From: Elusimicrobia bacterium GWA2_69_24
GTDB taxonomy: Bacteria > Elusimicrobiota > Elusimicrobia > UBA1565
Direction of reading: 5' to 3'
NCBI GenBank assembly: GCA_001799695.1
Contig: MGTY01000003.1
Span: 1-41,148, forward strand
DNA: 41,148 bases
Position numbers and translations under genes: made by a program. Below the pieces are notes generated by a model, which saw only the letters and a list, made by a program, of their open reading frames with translations, did no database searches and had not been told where the DNA came from. Positions 31,948 to 40,990 of the stretch are shown one piece after another. Position 1 is the first letter of the stretch; the number at the start of each line of letters is the position of its first letter.

Positions 31948-32970
31948 ATGGGAAACAAGATACTCGGTCTGGCCCTGATGTGCGCGATGACCCTGCAGGC
32001 CCCCGCCGCGGTACGGGCGGGCGACGTGCTGACGCTGAACGGGGCGGGAGCCACCTTCCCGTATCCCATCTACTCCAAGTGGTTCGACGAGTTCCGTACC
32101 GTTCGGCCGGACGTCCAGATCAATTACCAGTCGATCGGGTCGGGGGGCGGCATCCGCCAGATCACGGAGCGCACCGTGGACTTCGGCGCCACGGACGGGC
32201 CCATGACCGACAAGCTGCTCTTCAAGGTAGACGGGAAGCTCCACCACATCCCGACCGTGCTGGGAGCGGTGGTGCCGGTCTACAACATCGCCGGCACTCC
32301 GGACCTCCAGCTCACCGGCGGGCTGCTGGCCGACATCTACCTCGGCAAGGTCAAGCGCTGGGACGATCCCGCGGTCCGCAAGGTCAACCCGGAGGCCAAG
32401 CTGCCGGAAGTCCCCATCACCGTCATCCGCCGCTCCGACGGCTCCGGGACCACGTTCTGCTTCGTGGACTACCTGTCCAAGGTCAGCCCGGAGTTCGAAA
32501 AGACCGTGGGGCGCGGCACCGCGGTCAACTGGCCCGTCGGCCTCGGAGGCAAGGGCAACGAAGGCGTGGCGGGGCTGGTCAAGCAGACGCCCAACGCCCT
32601 CGGCTACGTCGAGCTCATCTACGCCGAGCAGAACGGGCTGTCCCATGCCGCGGTGCAGAACGCGGAGGGGAAGTTCGTGAAGGGCAGCGTCGCGGGAGTC
32701 ACCGCGGCCGCGGCCGGGTCGGCCAAGAACATGCCCAAGGACTACCGGGTCTCGATCACCAACGCCCCGGGCGCGGAGTCCTATCCCATCTCGACCTTCA
32801 CCTGGCTGCTGGTTTACGAGAAGAACTCCGGCACGAAGGGGAAGGTCCTCAACGAGTTCCTGCGCTGGATGCTCGATTCCGGGCAGAAGCTGGCGCCGGG
32901 TCTGGGGTATGCGCCCCTGCCCCCGGCGGTCGCGGCTTCCGTCCAAAAAACGGTGACAACCATACGATGA
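31948..32970 (+). CDS. pstS: Phosphate ABC transporter substrate-binding protein
   Basis: A 340-residue periplasmic binding protein with signal peptide MGNKILGLALMCAMTLQAPA, then the PstS core: LNGAGATFPYPIYSKWF, NYQSIGSGGGIRQI, DFGATDGPMTD and RRSDGSGTTFCFVDYL, all phosphate-contacting segments. It captures phosphate at high affinity for PstCAB. I chose ATG 31948, which follows AAGGAGAGG by about 6 nt, over the in-frame ATG at 31915. Its TGA overlaps the pstC ATG. A second, divergent PstS closes the operon at 36209. Confidence 0.94.
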   Translation: MGNKILGLALMCAMTLQAPAAVRAGDVLTLNGAGATFPYPIYSKWFDEFRTVRPDVQINYQSIGSGGGIRQITERTVDFGATDGPMTDKLLFKVDGKLHHIPTVLGAVVPVYNIAGTPDLQLTGGLLADIYLGKVKRWDDPAVRKVNPEAKLPEVPITVIRRSDGSGTTFCFVDYLSKVSPEFEKTVGRGTAVNWPVGLGGKGNEGVAGLVKQTPNALGYVELIYAEQNGLSHAAVQNAEGKFVKGSVAGVTAAAAGSAKNMPKDYRVSITNAPGAESYPISTFTWLLVYEKNSGTKGKVLNEFLRWMLDSGQKLAPGLGYAPLPPAVAASVQKTVTTIR

Positions 32971-33908
32971 GCAAGGGCGGGGCGGTCGCCGGCCTTACCG
33001 AGCGGGCCGGCGACCGTCTCTTCCGTTACGGCGTACTCTGCGCGGGCTTGGCCGTGGTCGGACTGGCCGCGGCTCTCGCCCTGGAACTGGCCTCGGGGTC
33101 CCGCCTGGCCTGGTCCGAATTCGGCCCCGCCTTCCTCTGGAGCAGTTCCTGGAATCCGGTCTCGGAGCGGTTCGGCGCCCTGCCCTTCCTTTACGGGACG
33201 CTCGTCTCCTCAGCCCTGGCCCTCGCCATCGCCGGCCCCCTGGGCGTAGGCTCGGCGATCTTCCTGGCCGAGTTGGCCCCGCGCCGCATATCCGACGCCT
33301 GCTGCTTCTTCATCGAGATACTGGCCGCGGTCCCCAGCGTGGTCCTCGGGCTCATGGGTATCTTCATCCTGGTCCCCGGCGTGCGCGCCGTCTCCCCCTT
33401 CCTCATCGAGCACCTGGGCTTCCTACCCTTCTTCAGAGGCACTCCCTACGGGGTGGGCATGCTCACCGCCGGCCTCATACTTTCCATCATGATACTGCCC
33501 TACATCACCAGCATCTCCCGGGAGGTCCTGCTCTCGGTGCCCCGGCCCCTGAAGGAAGCGGCCCTGGCGCTCGGGGCCACCCGCTGGGAAACGGTCAGGC
33601 TCGTCAGCCTGCCCTACGCCCGCTCCGGCATCCTGGGCGCCGTGTTCCTCGCCCTGGGCCGGGCCCTGGGCGAGACCATGGCCGTCACCATGGTGATCGG
33701 CAACAGCCCGAGGATCTCCGCGTCCCTGTTCGATCCCGCTTACACCATGGCCGCGGTCCTCGCCAACGAACTGGCCGAGGCGACCTCGGACCTGCACTTG
33801 CACGCGCTCATGGCCATCGCCGGGACGCTCTTCATGCTCACCTTGGGGATGAACGCCCTGGCCCGCTGGATGATCCTGGGGACCCCGACGGCGCGGAGGC
33901 GGCCGTGA
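32967..33908 (+). CDS. pstC: Phosphate ABC transporter permease PstC
   Basis: A 313-residue inner-membrane permease with about six segments. It shows the PstC features [42 protein letters not shown] and the EAA loop [23 protein letters not shown], then [16 protein letters not shown]. It pairs with PstA to form the channel. ATG 32967 overlaps pstS; its stop overlaps the pstA GTG. Confidence 0.94.
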   Translation: MSKGGAVAGLTERAGDRLFRYGVLCAGLAVVGLAAALALELASGSRLAWSEFGPAFLWSSSWNPVSERFGALPFLYGTLVSSALALAIAGPLGVGSAIFLAELAPRRISDACCFFIEILAAVPSVVLGLMGIFILVPGVRAVSPFLIEHLGFLPFFRGTPYGVGMLTAGLILSIMILPYITSISREVLLSVPRPLKEAALALGATRWETVRLVSLPYARSGILGAVFLALGRALGETMAVTMVIGNSPRISASLFDPAYTMAAVLANELAEATSDLHLHALMAIAGTLFMLTLGMNALARWMILGTPTARRRP

Positions 33909-34759
33909 CCGACGCCCGGCTGCGCCGGCGGAAGATCGTCAACGGCCTCATGTTCTCGTTGACGGCCGCCTGCACCATCGCGTGCCTGGCTGTGCTGTTC
34001 GTCATCCTGGGCTACATCGTCTATCACGGGGCCGCCGCGCTCGATTGGAGCTTCCTGACCCGCCTGCCCAAGCCGGTCGGGGAACCCGGCGGCGGAATCG
34101 CCAACGCCATGGTGGGCTCGGCCAAGATCGTGGCCCTGGCCGCCGTGCTCGGGGTCCCCGTCGGGGTCCTGGGCGCGGTGTACCTGCACGAATTCGGCCA
34201 CAACCGCATCGGCTTCGTCATCCGCTACGCCGCGGACCTCCTCAACGGCATGCCCTCGATCGTCATCGGGGTCTTCGCCTACGGGCTGATCGTCCTGCCC
34301 ATGAAGCGCTTCAGCGCCCTGGCGGGCAGCGCGGCCCTGGCCGTCATCATGATCCCCATCGTGCTCCGGAGCACGGAGGAATTCCTGCGGCTGGTGCCGG
34401 CCAGCCTGCGCGAGGCAGGTCTCGCCCTGGGGGTACCGCGCTGGAAGGTCATCCTGCTCGTCGTGATCCCCTCGGCCTGGGGCGGCATCCTCACGGGGAT
34501 ACTCCTGGCGGTCTCCCGCATCGCAGGGGAATCCGCCCCCCTCATCTTCACGGCGTTCGGGAACCGGTTCTGGGACAACGGCTGGCTCAACCCCATGTCC
34601 GCTTTGCCGCTGACCATCTACACCTACGCCATCTCCCCTTACGAGGACTGGCACCGGCAGGCCTGGGCCGCGGCCATGGTCCTGGTCCTGGTGGTGCTGG
34701 CGGGCAACGTCCTCGCGCGCCTCCTCATGCGCGGGGGACGGGGAGCATCGAACGCATGA
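33905..34759 (+). CDS. pstA: Phosphate ABC transporter permease PstA
   Basis: A 284-residue permease with PstA motifs [36 protein letters not shown] and the EAA loop [23 protein letters not shown], then [17 protein letters not shown]. It starts at GTG 33905 overlapping pstC; its stop overlaps the pstB ATG, so stoichiometric coupled translation is likely. Confidence 0.94.
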   Translation: MTDARLRRRKIVNGLMFSLTAACTIACLAVLFVILGYIVYHGAAALDWSFLTRLPKPVGEPGGGIANAMVGSAKIVALAAVLGVPVGVLGAVYLHEFGHNRIGFVIRYAADLLNGMPSIVIGVFAYGLIVLPMKRFSALAGSAALAVIMIPIVLRSTEEFLRLVPASLREAGLALGVPRWKVILLVVIPSAWGGILTGILLAVSRIAGESAPLIFTAFGNRFWDNGWLNPMSALPLTIYTYAISPYEDWHRQAWAAAMVLVLVVLAGNVLARLLMRGGRGASNA

Positions 34760-35523
34760 GCGACGAAAGAACCTATTCCATCCTGGAAGCGCGGGGGCTG
34801 TCGGCGGGCTACGGGTCCGGCGACGCCATCCGTAACGTGAACATGCACTTCTACGACAAGCGCATCACCGCCATCATCGGGCCCTCCGGCTGCGGCAAAT
34901 CCACCCTCATCCGCTGCCTCAACCGCATGCACGAGGAGATCCCGGGGACCCAGGTCCGCGGGGTGGTGGCCCTGAGCGAGCGGAACATCTTCCACATGGA
35001 CCCGGTGCGCCTGCGGCGCCAGGTCGGCATGGTGTTCCAGCGGCCCAATCCCTTCCCGACCATGTCCATCTTCCGCAACGTCGCGGCGGGGCTGATCCTC
35101 AACGGGCTGCGGGGGGAGCGGAGCCTCGCCGAGGTCGTGGAGACCAGCCTGCGGCAGGCGGCCCTGTTCGACGAGGTCAAAGACAAGCTCGATCAGCCCG
35201 CGCTCAACCTCTCCGGCGGCCAGCAGCAGCGGCTGTGCATCGCCCGGGCTCTGGCCGTGGAGCCGAAAGTCCTCCTGCTGGACGAGCCCTGCTCCGCGCT
35301 CGACCCCATCGCCACGGCCAAGATCGAGGAGCTGCTCCTGCAGCTCAAGGACCAGCTGACCATCGTCATGGTCACCCACAACATGCAGCAGGCGGCCCGG
35401 GTCTCGGATTGGACGGGCTTCATGCTCATGGGCGAGCTGGTCGAGTTCGGGCGGACGGACGAGATCTTCACGACGCCGCGGGACCCGCGGACGCAGGACT
35501 ACATCACCGGCCGTTTCGGCTAG
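34756..35523 (+). CDS. pstB: Phosphate ABC transporter ATPase PstB
   Basis: A 255-residue ABC ATPase of typical PstB length: Walker [10 protein letters not shown], the PstB-specific [19 protein letters not shown] around the Q-loop, signature LSGGQQQRL, Walker [14 protein letters not shown] and the H-loop [13 protein letters not shown]. It powers PstCA and, with PhoU, passes uptake status to PhoR in known systems. It begins within the end of pstA; phoU follows after 8 nt. Confidence 0.95.
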   Translation: MSDERTYSILEARGLSAGYGSGDAIRNVNMHFYDKRITAIIGPSGCGKSTLIRCLNRMHEEIPGTQVRGVVALSERNIFHMDPVRLRRQVGMVFQRPNPFPTMSIFRNVAAGLILNGLRGERSLAEVVETSLRQAALFDEVKDKLDQPALNLSGGQQQRLCIARALAVEPKVLLLDEPCSALDPIATAKIEELLLQLKDQLTIVMVTHNMQQAARVSDWTGFMLMGELVEFGRTDEIFTTPRDPRTQDYITGRFG

Positions 35524-35531
35524 GGGGCGAT

Positions 35532-36212
35532 ATGATGGAACGGCATTTCGAGAAAGTCGAAGCGGAACTCCGGGAGCGCATCCTCCACATGGGCGGCGTC
35601 GCGGAGGAGATGATCCGCCAGTCGGAGGAAGCCCTCCTGGAGCGGCGCGAGGCTCCCATCGTCCGCATCGCCGAACTAGAGGAGGAGATGAACCGGCTCC
35701 ACATCGAGCTGGACGACCGCTGCCTCAAGCTCCTGGCCCTGCATCAGCCCATCGCGGCGGACCTGCGCTTCATCATGGCCTGCATCAAAATCAACTCGGA
35801 CCTCGAGCGCATCGGCGACCAGGCGGTCAACATCTCGCAGAGCACCGCCTATCTCCTGCGCCTGCCCCCCATCGACCCGCCGCCGTTCGACATCCGACGC
35901 ATGGTCGCTCTGGCCCGGCAGATGCTCCGCGACAGCCTGGAGGCGATGGCGCGCAAGGAGGTGGCGCTCGCGGAGTCGGTGGCGCATTGCGACGCGGAGG
36001 AGGACGGACTCAAGAAGGCCGCCTTCATCGCCTCCATGCGCCTCATGCAGTCCGACCCCTCGACCATCGAACGCGCCCTCACCCTCATCCTCATCACGCG
36101 CAACCTGGAGCGTATCGCGGACCACGCCACCAACATCGCCGAGGACGTCATCTTCTGGGCGAAGGGCGAGGATATCCGGCACAATAGGAATCGCAAGGAG
36201 ACGAACCCATGA
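35532..36212 (+). CDS. phoU: PhoU phosphate signalling protein
   Basis: A 226-residue helical protein with two PhoU repeats: ELEEEMNRLHIELDDRCLKLLAL with DLRFIMACIKINSDLERIGDQAVNI in the first and RNLERIADHATNIAEDVIFWAKG in the second, the metal-cluster motifs of the family. It links PstB to the PhoR kinase and restrains uptake and signalling when phosphate is plentiful. ATG 35532 (followed by a second ATG) is 8 nt from pstB; its TGA overlaps the start of the second pstS. Confidence 0.93.
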   Translation: MMERHFEKVEAELRERILHMGGVAEEMIRQSEEALLERREAPIVRIAELEEEMNRLHIELDDRCLKLLALHQPIAADLRFIMACIKINSDLERIGDQAVNISQSTAYLLRLPPIDPPPFDIRRMVALARQMLRDSLEAMARKEVALAESVAHCDAEEDGLKKAAFIASMRLMQSDPSTIERALTLILITRNLERIADHATNIAEDVIFWAKGEDIRHNRNRKETNP

Positions 36213-37249
36213 CCCATCGAAAGCCGCTCTGCGCCGTCGCGCTGCTCATCCTGGGACTCGCCCCGCTCCGGGCCCAGGACCTGGTGCACCATGACGCCAA
36301 CCGGGAGATCGTCCTCAATGGAGGCGGGGCCACCTTCTCCTACCCGGTCCTCTCAAAATGGTTCGCCGAGTATCAGCAGCGCTCCCCCTCGGTCAAGATC
36401 AACTACCAGCCCATCGGCTCGGGCGGCGCGATCCGCCAGATCCTGGAGCATACCCTCGATTTCGCGGCCTCCGAGAGCTGGCTCTCCGACGAGCAGCTCG
36501 GGAAGCTGGGCGAACCGCTCCTGCACATCCCCGCCGTCCTGGGCGCGGTGGTCCCGGCCTTCAACCTCCCGGGCATCCCGGAGCTCAAGTTCACGGGCCC
36601 GCTCCTCGCCGACATCTACCTTGGCAGGGTGGCGCGGTGGAACGACCCGGCCATCGGCAAGCTCAACCCCGGCGTCCGGCTGCCCGACGCGCCCATCGCG
36701 CTCGTGCACCGGGCCGACGGCTCGGGCACCACGTTCTGCCTCACCGACTACCTGAGCAAGACCAGCAAGGATTGGGAAACGAAGGTGGGCCGCGGGGTCG
36801 CGCTGTCCTGGCCCTCAGGCATCGGCGCCAAGGGCAACCAAGGCGTGACCGCCTACGTCCAGCAGACGCAGTATTCCCTGGGCTACCTGGAACTCACCTA
36901 TGCCCTGCAGAGCGGCCTCACCTACGGCTCCGTCCAGAACCGGGCCGGCCGGTTCGTAAAGGCGAGCGCGCAGTCCGCCTCGGACGCGGCCGCCGCGACG
37001 ACGAAGACCATGCCCAGGGACTACCGGATATCGATCACGGACGCTCCCGGGGTCAAATCCTACCCCATCGTCAGCTTCAGCTGGCTGCTCCTCTACGGCA
37101 AGAACCCTCCCGACAAGAGCCTCGCCCTGCGGGATTTCCTGCATTGGATGATCGCCGACGGTCAGAAGTCCGCCCGGGCGCTGAACTACGCTCCCCTGCC
37201 GCTCAATATCGTCGCGATGGTGCGCGTCTCTATCGAAGAGATCCGTTGA
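36209..37249 (+). CDS. Second PstS phosphate-binding protein
   Basis: A 346-residue PstS paralogue with signal peptide MTHRKPLCAVALLILGLAPLRA and the same core: LNGGGATFSYPVLSKWF, NYQPIGSGGAIRQI and VHRADGSGTTFCLTDYL. One contact differs: the DFGATDGPM of the first copy is DFAASESWL here, so the conserved Asp is replaced, which may change affinity or ligand. It ends the pst operon, overlapping phoU by ATGA, and overlaps the convergent membrane-protein gene by 20 nt at its 3' end. Confidence 0.9.
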   Translation: MTHRKPLCAVALLILGLAPLRAQDLVHHDANREIVLNGGGATFSYPVLSKWFAEYQQRSPSVKINYQPIGSGGAIRQILEHTLDFAASESWLSDEQLGKLGEPLLHIPAVLGAVVPAFNLPGIPELKFTGPLLADIYLGRVARWNDPAIGKLNPGVRLPDAPIALVHRADGSGTTFCLTDYLSKTSKDWETKVGRGVALSWPSGIGAKGNQGVTAYVQQTQYSLGYLELTYALQSGLTYGSVQNRAGRFVKASAQSASDAAAATTKTMPRDYRISITDAPGVKSYPIVSFSWLLLYGKNPPDKSLALRDFLHWMIADGQKSARALNYAPLPLNIVAMVRVSIEEIR

Positions 37250-38360
37250 AGAGCCGGCTCGTCACCGCCGCGGTCGCGGCCAGCGGGAAGAGGAAGGCGA
37301 AGGCGACGAAGCCGAAGATGAGCGCGCTGTCCAAGGCCATGAAGAACCGGTCCAGGGAGACGACCTGGTCCAAGGCGAAGAGGGCGGCATAACCCGCCAG
37401 GACCGCCCCGCAGAGCCGGAGATATTTGCTCCACAGGAAGCCCGCGGCCGGCGGCACCTCCTCTTCGAGCACGGAGCGCTCCGCGGCGGACCGGTCGCGG
37501 TGATAGAGGACGAAGAGCGACCAGTAGGCCAGGACCACCGCGCCATACGTGATGAAGGCTCGCGGATCAGGCAGAACCCGCAGACGGGAGACCGCCGCAG
37601 CGGCGGCGCCCGCCCAGAGCAGCCAGCGCGCCGCGCGGGGAAGGCCCTCGGCCGGGAGGCGCGCCCCGGGAACCAGGGCGCCCCAAGCCGTCGCACCGAG
37701 CAGGGCCATGGAGAATCCCAGCCAAAATGCCTGCAGCCCGAACGGGATGCCTCCCGGGAACCAGCCCAGGACGATGCGGCTGCGGCTCCAGGCGAAGAGC
37801 CAGAGCGCCAGGGCCAGGCAGGACAGGACCTCCCGGCGGCTCAGGCGGCCGTCCGACAGGCCGAGTCTGCCGGCCAGAGCCCAGCGCAGCGCCGTGAAGC
37901 CGACGCAGACGTCGATCAGCGCGTGCCAGGACAATGCGATGAAGGCCGTGTTCAGGGGGTGCAGGCCGAGTATCCGCGGGCCGAGCCCCTGGACGAACAC
38001 CTTGTCCGCCAACACCCCCTCGTTGAATAAGCCGTAGACCGAGCCCAGCAGCACCAGCCCGATGAAATCGCGGACTTTATAGCGGATGGCCAGATCGGCG
38101 AGGACCGCGAAGACCGCGGTGTAGCCGAAGTAGACGGCGAGCACCGCCGCCGCGGCCGCCGCGGGCCGCGAAACCAGGCCGGCCAGCGGCTTGACGTTCC
38201 AACTGCATGCCTCGGAGAGGAGCATCCCCAGCGCCCCCAGAAGCAGCAGGGGCGCCCAACGGCCGCGCCAGGTTTCCGCGGGGACGGGCTCCATTCCGCC
38301 TAAGAATACCCCGTCGGAGTGTGCTAGGATATAGGTCCAAAGGCCCAGGGGGCGGGCCAT
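37230..38360 (-). CDS. Polytopic membrane protein of unknown function
   Basis: A 376-residue protein with roughly ten hydrophobic segments, Ala/Leu-rich, and no family I can name. Conserved-looking polar bits inside membrane regions include LFNEGVLADKVF and HPLNTAFIALSWHALIDV, where Glu and His could form a site, loosely reminiscent of CAAX-protease-like membrane proteins, but the canonical motifs are not there. The start is uncertain: ATG 38360 (GAGGG 8 nt upstream) or ATG 38294 (preceded by a TATTCT hexamer). It converges on the second pstS with 20 nt overlap and diverges from the receiver-kinase gene. Confidence 0.65.
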   Translation of the reverse strand: MARPLGLWTYILAHSDGVFLGGMEPVPAETWRGRWAPLLLLGALGMLLSEACSWNVKPLAGLVSRPAAAAAAVLAVYFGYTAVFAVLADLAIRYKVRDFIGLVLLGSVYGLFNEGVLADKVFVQGLGPRILGLHPLNTAFIALSWHALIDVCVGFTALRWALAGRLGLSDGRLSRREVLSCLALALWLFAWSRSRIVLGWFPGGIPFGLQAFWLGFSMALLGATAWGALVPGARLPAEGLPRAARWLLWAGAAAAAVSRLRVLPDPRAFITYGAVVLAYWSLFVLYHRDRSAAERSVLEEEVPPAAGFLWSKYLRLCGAVLAGYAALFALDQVVSLDRFFMALDSALIFGFVAFAFLFPLAATAAVTSRLFNGSLR

Positions 38361-38393
38361 CGAAGGACCCTCACCCCGGACCTCCGAAGGGAC

Positions 38394-38399
38394 TATACT
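38394..38399 (+). promoter_or_regulatory. Candidate -10 (TATACT) of the REC-kinase gene
   Basis: Lies 12 nt before the ATG at 38412, leaving a leader of only about 5 nt. No -35 match seen. Confidence 0.4.
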
Positions 38400-38411
38400 T
38401 TAGCGAGCCCA

Positions 38412-39683
38412 ATGACGGTCGATAAAGGACGCATCCGAATACTCGTTGTCGACGACGAATCCGGCGACTGCGAGCTGAACAAGGCCATCCTGGAGGCCGC
38501 GGGCTACGCCGTGGACACGGCCGAGACCCTCGCCCAGGCGCGGCGCCTGCTGGGCCAGCGCTCCTACGCCATCCTGCTATTGGATCTGCGCCTGCCGGAC
38601 GGCAACGGCCTCGACCTCCTCTCCGACGCCGAGACCCTGGATTCCCACGCCGCCGCCATCATCATGACCGCATTCAGCTCCGTGGAAGCCGCCGTGGCCG
38701 CGGTCAAGGCCGGCGCCTACGATTTCCTGACCAAGCCCTGCCCTGAGGAGAAGCTGGTCGCGGCCGTGCACCGCGCCGCCGAGCGCTACTCGCTGAGCCG
38801 CGCCCTGGAAGCCCGCTCCCGGGAACTGGCCAGCGTCAACGAGAGCCTGGACCGCCGGGTCAAGGAAGCCACCGAGGAGATCTTCGCCCTCAACGAGCGC
38901 CTCAAGCGCACCATCCAGGAACTCATCCAGACCAACACGCATCAGACGCGCTTCCTCGAGGACATGGCGCACGAGCTCAAGAACCCTCTCTCCGTGATCC
39001 TGGGCTACGCGAGCTTCCTCCTGAAGCGGCCCATGTCGGAGTGGAGCGAGGAGGACCTGAAGCGCAGCCTGGGCTGCGTCCTGCGCAACTCCGAGCACCT
39101 GCACGCCCTCATCGAGGAGCTGCTGGACTCGACCCGCCTGGAAGGCGACAAGATCTGCCTCACGCGCCAAAAAGTCTGCGCCAACGCCCTCCTGCAGGAC
39201 GTGCTCCAGGGCCTGCGCATCCAGGCCCAGGACAAGGGCATCACCTTGGGGCTGGATGTCCCCAAGGAGACCATCGAGGCCTACGCCGACCCCGTGCGCC
39301 TGCGCCAGATCCTCATCAACCTGGGCACCAACGCCATCAAGTTCACCCCCGAGGGCGGCGCCGTCACCCTGCGCGCCCGCCGCGAGGGCAAGCGCGTCGA
39401 ATTCTCGGTCACCGACACCGGCAAGGGCCTCAAGGAAGCGGACTGCAAGCGCATCTTCGACCGCTTCTACCAGGTCAAGGACGGCCATAGCGAGCACAAG
39501 GGCCTGGGCCTGGGCCTGCACATCGTGCACGGCCTGGTGAAGCTGCACGGCGGGCACATCTGGGTGGAGAGCGAGGAAGGCCACGGCGCCCAGTTCCACT
39601 TCAGCATCCCCGACTGCGGCGCCACCCCCGACGATCCCGAAGAAGCCTCCGGCGCGACCGACCTCTTCACCTCCCAGAACTGA
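38412..39683 (+). CDS. Receiver-histidine kinase (soluble, REC first)
   Basis: A 423-residue protein: receiver domain (1-125) with VVDDE, Asp58 in LLLDLRLPDGNG and LTKPCP; a coiled coil (about 135-180); HisKA with His187 in DMAHELKNPLSVILGY; HATPase with N-box NLGTNAIKFT, DTGKGLK and GLGLGLHIVHG. No membrane segment. REC-first kinases of this type usually relay from another kinase or act as signalling integrators. There is no partner regulator next to it. A hairpin (39707-39724) follows, before the integrase. Confidence 0.87.
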   Translation: MTVDKGRIRILVVDDESGDCELNKAILEAAGYAVDTAETLAQARRLLGQRSYAILLLDLRLPDGNGLDLLSDAETLDSHAAAIIMTAFSSVEAAVAAVKAGAYDFLTKPCPEEKLVAAVHRAAERYSLSRALEARSRELASVNESLDRRVKEATEEIFALNERLKRTIQELIQTNTHQTRFLEDMAHELKNPLSVILGYASFLLKRPMSEWSEEDLKRSLGCVLRNSEHLHALIEELLDSTRLEGDKICLTRQKVCANALLQDVLQGLRIQAQDKGITLGLDVPKETIEAYADPVRLRQILINLGTNAIKFTPEGGAVTLRARREGKRVEFSVTDTGKGLKEADCKRIFDRFYQVKDGHSEHKGLGLGLHIVHGLVKLHGGHIWVESEEGHGAQFHFSIPDCGATPDDPEEASGATDLFTSQN

Positions 39684-39706
39684 GCCATCCCCGCCCGAAT
39701 ATTCAA

Positions 39707-39724
39707 GGGAACCATTTCGGTCCC
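39707..39724 (+). terminator. Short hairpin between REC-kinase and integrase genes
   Basis: GGGAACC and GGTCCC pair (6 bp, one bulged A) around a 5-nt loop. No U-run follows, so it is at best a weak terminator. Confidence 0.3.
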
Positions 39725-39729
39725 TCATT

Positions 39730-39741
39730 CGTACTTGTACG
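39730..39741. promoter_or_regulatory. Palindrome CGTAC-TT-GTACG touching the integrase Shine-Dalgarno
   Basis: Perfect 5-bp arms around TT, ending on the first base of GGGAGG (39741-39746), 8 nt before the ATG. It could be an operator. Integron integrases are often LexA-controlled and some LexA boxes have GTAC arms, but the spacing here is shorter than the known types. Confidence 0.35.
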
Positions 39742-39754
39742 GGAGGCATACACC

Positions 39755-40990
39755 ATGGCTACCGCGGGGAAGCGCTGCACCTGGATCAAGGTCCGGCCGG
39801 GCGACGCCGGCCGGCTCATCGTACACCTGCCCTATTCTCCCGAGCGGGTCGAGAAGATCAAGACCGTCGACGGCCGCCGCTGGCATCCTCTGGAGAAGTA
39901 TTGGTCGGTCCCGGACACCGCCGAGATGGTGGAACGCCTGCGCAACCTGTTCGCGGAGGAGGTCGAATTCGAACAGTCTCTGCGGCCGGCAGGGCCGACG
40001 GGCGCCCCGCTCCCTGGAAGCGCCGCATCCGTCCCGCTGCTCGTCAAAGTCAAAAATGCGGTAGAGGCCCTGCATTACAGCCCGCGGACCGCCGAAACCT
40101 ACATTGGGTGGGTCAGCCGCTTCATCGCGCATCATGGCGGCCGCCCACCCGAAGAGCTGGGAGAATCGGAGATCGAGAGCTTCCTTTCGAGCCTGGCCTC
40201 AGCAGAGCACGTCAGCGCCTCGACGCAGAACCAGGCGCTCAACGCCATCTTGTTCCTCTACAACCAGGTACTGCGGCGGAAGATCGGAAACCTGACGGAC
40301 ATGATCCGGGCCAAGCGCCCCGGCCGACTGCCGGTCGTTCTCACCCGCGATGAGGTGCAGAAGATAATCGGCTCGATGAGCGGCGCCCCCCGCCTGATGG
40401 CGATCCTCCTATATGGGGCGGGCCTGCGGCTCATGGAATGCTGCACCCTGCGCGTCAAGGACCTGGATTTCGAGAAGGGACAGATCGTGGTCCGATCCGG
40501 GAAAGGCGACAAGGACCGCTATACCATGCTCCCCAGCGGGGTCAAGGAACCGCTTCGGCGCCACCTGGAGGAGGTCAAGCGCCAGCATCAGCAGGATATC
40601 GCCGCCGGCCTAGGACGGGTCGCTCTACCCGGCGCTCTCGCCCGGAAATACCCGAATGCGGCCCGGGAATGGGCCTGGCAGTGGGTCTTCCCGGCCACGA
40701 CCCACTATACCGACAGCGACACCGGGGAACGCCGCAGGCATCATCTTCACGAAACCGTGCTCCAGAAGGCCTTCAAGGAAGCAAGATTGAAGTCCGGCGT
40801 CGCGAAGTACGCCGGCTGCCATACGCTGCGCCACAGCTTCGCCACCCATCTCCTGGAAAGCGGCTACGACATCCGGACTATCCAAGAGCTTCTCGGCCAT
40901 AAGGATGTGAGCACGACCATGATCTACACGCACATCCTGAACCGAGGCGGACAGGGGGTGCAGAGTCCCGCCGACATCCTGGTTCTTTGA
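39755..40990 (+). CDS. intI: Integron integrase (IntI family) with extra N-terminal domain
   Basis: A 411-residue tyrosine recombinase. Residues about 94-411 track IntI throughout: LHYSPRTAETYIGWVSRFIAHHG, then the catalytic set Arg225 (GAGLRLMECC), His356 and Arg359 (HTLRHSFATHLL), His382 (LLGHKDVS) and Tyr391 (TTMIYTHIL). The IntI-specific insertion needed for attC binding is present (ALPGALARKYPNAAREWAW). Extra residues 1-90 (VRPGDAGRLIVHLPYSPERV, RRWHPLEKYWSVP) form a small domain not found in IntI1 (337 aa). Such enzymes insert and excise gene cassettes at attI/attC. GGGAGG 8 nt upstream sets the start. No cassette or attC is visible inside the window. Confidence 0.92.
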   Translation: MATAGKRCTWIKVRPGDAGRLIVHLPYSPERVEKIKTVDGRRWHPLEKYWSVPDTAEMVERLRNLFAEEVEFEQSLRPAGPTGAPLPGSAASVPLLVKVKNAVEALHYSPRTAETYIGWVSRFIAHHGGRPPEELGESEIESFLSSLASAEHVSASTQNQALNAILFLYNQVLRRKIGNLTDMIRAKRPGRLPVVLTRDEVQKIIGSMSGAPRLMAILLYGAGLRLMECCTLRVKDLDFEKGQIVVRSGKGDKDRYTMLPSGVKEPLRRHLEEVKRQHQQDIAAGLGRVALPGALARKYPNAAREWAWQWVFPATTHYTDSDTGERRRHHLHETVLQKAFKEARLKSGVAKYAGCHTLRHSFATHLLESGYDIRTIQELLGHKDVSTTMIYTHILNRGGQGVQSPADILVL

